Source: Nocardia neocaledoniensis (GTDB lineage Bacteria > Actinomycetota > Actinomycetes > Mycobacteriales > Mycobacteriaceae). Taken from it: a stretch of 64,000 nt of DNA. Below, one piece after another: positions 59,962 through 64,000 of this stretch. The translations under genes and the position numbers were made by a program. The notes beneath the pieces are model-generated. The model saw only the letters and a program-made list of their open reading frames with translations. It was not told the origin of the DNA and searched no databases. Every line of letters starts with the position of its first letter. The first letter of the stretch is position 1. Location: positions 88,644 through 152,643 of the forward strand of contig NZ_QGTL01000016.1 in NCBI RefSeq assembly GCF_003182135.1, in the 5' to 3' direction.

Positions 59962-60978
59962 ATGAAGGGGATCTTGTTCCCGGGAGACGGCACCACGGTG
60001 CTGAAGGACTTCCCCGAACCCGAACCGGGCTACGGCGAAGTCGTGGTGAAGATCCGCGCCTCGGGAATGTGTGGCTCCGACCTGCACTTCTACCACGGCG
60101 CTTTCGATTTCGACCACGGGGTGATCCAGGGTCACGAACCGTGCGGTGAGGTGTACGCGATCGGCGACGGTGTCGACCCGGCCCGCTTCGCCGTCGGTGA
60201 CCGGGTGATGATCCACCACTACTTCGGCTGCAACACCTGTCGCCGTTGTCGTGCGGGCTGGCCGCAGATGTGTGAGACCGCACCCGGCAAGACCATGGCG
60301 GTGCACGTCAACGGCGGCCACACCTCCTTCGCCCTGGTGCCGACCGCGGCGCTGCTGCCGATGCCGGAAGGACTGTCGTTCAAGGCGGGCGCGGCCATCG
60401 GGTGCGGCACCGGGACGGCGTGGGGTGCGATCAAGCGTGCCGGTGGCGTCGCGGACACGACCACGGTGGTCTTCGGGCAAGGGCCGGTCGGCCTTTCGGC
60501 GACGATGTTCGCCGCGTCGATGGGCGCCCGCGTGATCGCTGTCGACGTCGATGACCGCAGACTCGCCGAGAGCGAACGGTTCGGTGCCGACATCGTCGTC
60601 CACTCCCGTGAGCAGTCCGTGGCCGAGGTCGTCGCCGAACACACCGGCGGCCGCAAGGCCGACGTCGTGCTGGAGACCTCCGGCCGGGCCGGTGCGGACG
60701 CCCTGGCCGTGCTCGGCACCTTCGGCCGGGCCGTGTTCATCGGCTTGCCCGGACACGTCGAGTTCACGACCCAGTCCGTCTACAAGAACCAGTGGACGCT
60801 GATGACGTCCTGGACCATGTCGACGATCGAACAGGCACGCTGCGCCGATTACGTTGTGGCGCACAATCTTCCGGTCGACAACCTGTATTCGCACACCTGG
60901 ACCCTCGAGCAGGCCGAAGAGGCCTACCGATGGTTCGACAAGCAGGACGCGGGCAAGGGCGTCTTCCTTTTCGACTGA
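59962..60978 (+). CDS. Zinc-dependent medium-chain alcohol dehydrogenase
   Basis: 338 residues, threonine/sorbitol-dehydrogenase-like MDR. Catalytic zinc ligands are C37 (SGMCGSD) and H58-E59 (GHEP); structural-zinc cysteines are C90, C93, C96 and C104 (CNTCRRCRAGWPQMC). The nucleotide loop reads FGQGPVGLSA. It would oxidise an alcohol with NAD(P)+. It plays the part taken by the SDRs in the opposite operon. ATG 59962 has AGGAGA upstream. Its first residues resemble the 34-codon remnant at 21691. Confidence 0.93.
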   Translation: MKGILFPGDGTTVLKDFPEPEPGYGEVVVKIRASGMCGSDLHFYHGAFDFDHGVIQGHEPCGEVYAIGDGVDPARFAVGDRVMIHHYFGCNTCRRCRAGWPQMCETAPGKTMAVHVNGGHTSFALVPTAALLPMPEGLSFKAGAAIGCGTGTAWGAIKRAGGVADTTTVVFGQGPVGLSATMFAASMGARVIAVDVDDRRLAESERFGADIVVHSREQSVAEVVAEHTGGRKADVVLETSGRAGADALAVLGTFGRAVFIGLPGHVEFTTQSVYKNQWTLMTSWTMSTIEQARCADYVVAHNLPVDNLYSHTWTLEQAEEAYRWFDKQDAGKGVFLFD

Positions 60979-61011
60979 CCCCTACGTCCTTTCGCTGATT
61001 CGGAGAGATCT

Positions 61012-62487
61012 ATGACCACCACCCATCCGGTGCCCACGTTCGTCGGCACGGCCAAGCGCAACCTGATCGGCGGACGCTGGGTGCCCGCCGCCTCTGGGGA
61101 GACCATCGACGTCGTCAACCCCGCCACCGGTGCCACCATGGGCACCATCGCCGCGAGCGGCGCCGCCGATGTGGACGCCGCCGTCGCGGCCGCCCGCACC
61201 GCCTTCGACGGCGAATGGAGCCGCTGGACCCCGCACCAGCGGCGCTCGCTGATCCTGCGCGTCCACGACCTGGTCCTCGAGAACTTCGAGGAACTCGCCA
61301 CCATCGAGACCCTGGACATGGGCGCCCCGCTGACCCGCACCCGCGGCCTGCGCGAGTGGACCTCGCAGGTACTGCAGTTCTTCGCCTCCCAGGTCGACGC
61401 GGGCACCGCGAGCACGCCGCCGAACTCGCTGCCCGGTGACTTCCTGACCCTGCGCTACCGCGAACCCGTCGGCGTCGTCGGCGGGATCATCCCGTGGAAC
61501 GGCCCCCTCATCGGCCTCTGGTGGATCTTCGGCCCGGCCTTGGCGACCGGCTGCACCGCCGTCCTCAAGCCGGCCGAGGACGCGTCGCTGTCAGTGCTGC
61601 GGGTGGCCGAATTGCTCACCGAAGCAGGCGTTCCCGACGGTGTCGTCAACGTGGTCACCGGCTACGGCAAGGACGCGGGCGCGGCATTGGCCGAGCACCC
61701 CGGTGTGGACCGCATCGCGTTCACCGGTTCGGTCGGTACCGCCCAGACCATCGTGCGCGCCTCGGCCGGGAACATGAAGCGGCTGCAACTCGAGCTCGGT
61801 GGCAAGTCGCCCGACATCGTCTTCGCCGATGCCGATCTGGACCTGGCGGTGCCGGGCGCGGCGATGGGCGTGTACACCAACAGCGGCCAGGTCTGCGTGG
61901 CCGGCACCCGCATCTTCGTCCAGCGCTCGATCCACGACGAATTCGTCTCGCGCATGGCCGAATTCACCAAGACGATCCGGGTGGGTGACGGCCTCGACCC
62001 GAACAGTCAACTGGGCCCGCTGATCTCACAGCGTCAACTCGACCGGGTACTGAACTACATCGACATCGGTTCCGGTGAAGCCGAACTGGTCAGCGGCGGT
62101 AAGCGGCTCGACGGCGACCGCGCATCTGGCTTCTTCGTCGAACCCACGGTGTTCGCCTCGGCCACCAACGAGATGACCATCGCGCAGGAGGAGATCTTCG
62201 GCCCGGTGGCGACGGTGATCCCGTTCGACGACACCGAGGAGGCGCTGCGCCTGGCCAACGCCACCCCGTACGGGCTGGCCGGTGGCGTCTGGACCAGGGA
62301 TCTCGGCACCGCACACAAGGTGTCGCGCGGTATCAACGCAGGCACCGTCTGGGTGAACTGCTACGGGATCCTCGACCCGTCGGTCGGCTTCGGCGGAACG
62401 AAGATGAGCGGCTATGGCTGGAAGGGCGGCCGCGAACACGTGGAGAGCTACCTCTACCCGAAGGCCGTCTACATGAACCTGGGCTGA
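61012..62487 (+). CDS. NAD(P)-dependent aldehyde dehydrogenase
   Basis: 491 residues. Asn163 (PWNGPL), the cofactor lysine in AVLKPAED, Glu261 (LELGGKS) and nucleophile Cys295 (NSGQVCVAGTR) are all present, so it looks fully active. It would oxidise the aldehyde product of the upstream dehydrogenase. It is the last gene of the rightward HyuAB operon, 33 nt after the alcohol dehydrogenase, with GGAGAG before ATG 61012 and a strong terminator after. Confidence 0.94.
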   Translation: MTTTHPVPTFVGTAKRNLIGGRWVPAASGETIDVVNPATGATMGTIAASGAADVDAAVAAARTAFDGEWSRWTPHQRRSLILRVHDLVLENFEELATIETLDMGAPLTRTRGLREWTSQVLQFFASQVDAGTASTPPNSLPGDFLTLRYREPVGVVGGIIPWNGPLIGLWWIFGPALATGCTAVLKPAEDASLSVLRVAELLTEAGVPDGVVNVVTGYGKDAGAALAEHPGVDRIAFTGSVGTAQTIVRASAGNMKRLQLELGGKSPDIVFADADLDLAVPGAAMGVYTNSGQVCVAGTRIFVQRSIHDEFVSRMAEFTKTIRVGDGLDPNSQLGPLISQRQLDRVLNYIDIGSGEAELVSGGKRLDGDRASGFFVEPTVFASATNEMTIAQEEIFGPVATVIPFDDTEEALRLANATPYGLAGGVWTRDLGTAHKVSRGINAGTVWVNCYGILDPSVGFGGTKMSGYGWKGGREHVESYLYPKAVYMNLG

Positions 62488-62500
62488 GCCGCCCAGCGAA

Positions 62501-62534
62501 AACGGCCGGGAGACGATGACGTCTCCCGGCCGTT
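62501..62534. terminator. Bidirectional terminator, 15-bp stem
   Basis: 62501-62515 pairs perfectly with 62520-62534 around ATGA. It lies between the convergent aldehyde dehydrogenase and MFS transporter. Confidence 0.88.
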
Positions 62535-62551
62535 CGTCTGTTCGTCGGCGA

Positions 62552-63862
62552 TCAGCGCGTCACGCGCAGCCGTTCCCGATCGCGGAGCGGGTCGGCGAGG
62601 AACAACGCCGCCGCCGCGGCGATCGCGCCCACCACACCGAGGCATTGGAAGGCGGCCGTATAGCCGTCGACCTTGCTCGCCGACGCGTCGACCACGATCC
62701 CCATCGACCACGGACCGATGATGCCGCCGATCGCCTGGAGCGCGAAGAACGCGCCGATCACCCCGGCGGTCTGACGCGGCGGGCACGTCGCGATCACCGC
62801 GGCATTGAGCAGCGGGAAGATCGCCACCACCAGCCCGTAGGCCACCGACACCGCGATCACTGCCAGCAGCGGCGATCCGAGCACGGGCAGGCTCAGCAGC
62901 AGCACGCCGGCGATCATGACACCGACGCACGGCACGACCACCCGCACCAGCCGGGTCGACAGGCCACGACTCACCCCGCGGTCGCTGAGCCACGAGCCAC
63001 CGACGAGGGTGGCGATCCCGACGAAACTCGGCGCGGCGAACAGCGTGCCCGATTCCAGGCGCGAGTAGCCGAGGCCCTGTTCGAAATACGAAGGCAGCCA
63101 GGTCAACACGACCGACATCAGCGCGTACGCGGTGATCGCGACGACGACCGCGGACACGAAGGTCTTCGACGTCAGCAGCCGCCGCCACGGCACCGCGGGT
63201 TCGGTCGTGGCGTCCTCGGGCGCGGCATGCTTGCCACCCACCTGATACGGGCCCGGCCGCCAGGTCAGCAGCCACGGGACGCACCACAGTGCGGTCGCGG
63301 CCGCGAGCACGATGATCGCCGCGCGCCAGCCGTATTCCGCGACGACCAGCGCCAGCAGGGGTACGACGGCCATCTTGGCCAGCATGCTGCCCGTGAGAAT
63401 GAGTCCACTGGGTAGTCCGCGCTTGTTCGGCGGATGCCACGAATACGCCGCGGTGTGCAGGAGAGCCGAGGTCGGCCCTTCCGTGAAGCCGAGCAGCATC
63501 CGGCTCAGCAGCAGCACGGCGAAGGTCGCCCACACCACCAGCGGCAGCATGACCAGACCCCACAGCACCGCGATGAGCGTGATCGACCAGCGCAGCGCCA
63601 GGAGCTTGTTGATCGGTCCCGCGAGGAACCCGCCGACGGTGAAAGCGAGGAAGAACAGGCTGCCCGTGAAGCCGATCTGTGAGGCGCTCAGATCCAGATC
63701 CTCGCGCAGCGGCTGAGCGATGAGCCCGAACACCGCCTTGTCGGAGGCGTTGAGGAGGTAGAGCACCACCAGCATTCCGGTCAGACCCCACCCGGTTGTC
63801 CCGGGGCCTGGGGTGGGTGGTGGTGTGGCGGGTGGGGTTTGCTCTTGCGCGAGTTGTGTCAC
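62552..63862 (-). CDS. MFS transporter, organic-acid/anion type
   Basis: 436 residues with twelve membrane segments. LNASDKAVFGLIAQPLREDLDLSASQIGF is typical of the anion:cation symporter/ACS-like MFS group, and GGSWLSDRGVSRGLSTRLVR is the second loop motif. The loop between segments 6 and 7 is short. It may import the substrate of the neighbouring HyuAB operon, although it is convergent with it. GTG 63862 has GAAGGA upstream. A hairpin at 63906-63933 separates it from the next gene. Confidence 0.9.
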   Translation of the reverse strand: MTQLAQEQTPPATPPPTPGPGTTGWGLTGMLVVLYLLNASDKAVFGLIAQPLREDLDLSASQIGFTGSLFFLAFTVGGFLAGPINKLLALRWSITLIAVLWGLVMLPLVVWATFAVLLLSRMLLGFTEGPTSALLHTAAYSWHPPNKRGLPSGLILTGSMLAKMAVVPLLALVVAEYGWRAAIIVLAAATALWCVPWLLTWRPGPYQVGGKHAAPEDATTEPAVPWRRLLTSKTFVSAVVVAITAYALMSVVLTWLPSYFEQGLGYSRLESGTLFAAPSFVGIATLVGGSWLSDRGVSRGLSTRLVRVVVPCVGVMIAGVLLLSLPVLGSPLLAVIAVSVAYGLVVAIFPLLNAAVIATCPPRQTAGVIGAFFALQAIGGIIGPWSMGIVVDASASKVDGYTAAFQCLGVVGAIAAAAALFLADPLRDRERLRVTR

Positions 63863-63905
63863 GTGCGTGTCCTTCGGGGGCTCGGGGGCGCTTCGCTCGG
63901 CATGA

Positions 63906-63933
63906 GGTGGGCGGCCCCGACGAGCCGCCCACC
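63906..63933 (-). terminator. Hairpin between end-of-window gene and MFS transporter
   Basis: GGTGGGCGGC (63906-63915) pairs perfectly with 63924-63933 around an 8-nt loop. It lies 6 nt beyond the stop at 63940, on the - strand. Confidence 0.7.
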
Positions 63934-63939
63934 GGCCGT

Positions 63940-64000
63940 CTATTTCTGGCTGGGGAACGGGGCGTTGACCGTGTCCTGGTACTGGATGACGGCCGCGATC
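63940..64000 (-). CDS. C-terminal end of unidentified protein (cut by window)
   Basis: Only the last 19 codons are visible, encoding IAAVIQYQDTVNAPFPSQK and a TAG stop. The frame is open to the window edge and a hairpin follows the stop, as expected of a real gene end. Nothing here allows a family call. Confidence 0.6.
   Translation of the reverse strand, partial: IAAVIQYQDTVNAPFPSQK

Overview
This 64 kb window comes from a high-GC actinomycete chromosome, most likely a Nocardia- or Rhodococcus-like member of the Mycobacteriales. The evidence is strong G/C bias at third codon positions, frequent GTG starts, 4-nt ATGA/GTGA gene overlaps, a WhiB protein, a complete cvnABCD conservon and many FCD-GntR, GAF-LuxR and CaiB/BaiF genes. 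The genus is inferred from gene content only. I saw no rRNA, tRNA, CRISPR array, transposase or phage gene.

Layout. Positions 1-8.8 kb (+) hold a CoA-thioester catabolic operon: acyl-CoA synthetase (cut by the window edge), acyl-CoA dehydrogenase, alpha-methylacyl-CoA racemase, an atypical crotonase, a CaiB CoA-transferase, a GntR regulator, a second acyl-CoA dehydrogenase and a thiolase. From 9.2 to 20.3 kb are several short units: MmgE/PrpD and aldehyde dehydrogenase (-), CaiB and nitroreductase (+), a CxxC mini-protein with another CaiB (-), an XRE/MmyB regulator, an AcoR-like GAF-Fis activator and a second MmgE/PrpD. From 20.4 to 30.1 kb lie a GAF-LuxR regulator and a ribose-type ABC importer operon. 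One permease of that importer is fused to a strictosidine-synthase-like beta-propeller; a free propeller, a dienelactone-hydrolase-like enzyme and a truncated cupin follow. From 30.2 to 35.7 kb are an aromatic-acid-type MFS transporter, an NDMA-type alcohol dehydrogenase with a small gene and whiB, a thioesterase, a GntR regulator and a SnoaL-like protein. From 35.7 to 45.8 kb, three secreted YVTN beta-propeller proteins surround the conservon, followed by a second SnoaL-like protein and a marR-MFS efflux pair.

From 45.9 to 62.5 kb two divergent operons face each other across an AraC-type regulator. Each encodes a HyuA/HyuB pair (ATP-dependent carboxylase, lactamase or oxoprolinase superfamily), a tiny zinc-ribbon protein with identical cysteine spacing, an alcohol dehydrogenase (SDR in one, zinc MDR in the other) and an aldehyde dehydrogenase. 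These look like two versions of one undescribed catabolic module. An MFS transporter and the end of an unidentified gene close the window.

The most striking non-coding signal is a set of about 16 short, almost pure A/T dyads, many resembling CATAATATATTATG. They lie in the promoter regions of most transcription units in this very GC-rich DNA. They may be shared operators overlapping -10 boxes, which would tie many of these catabolic genes into one or a few regulons.
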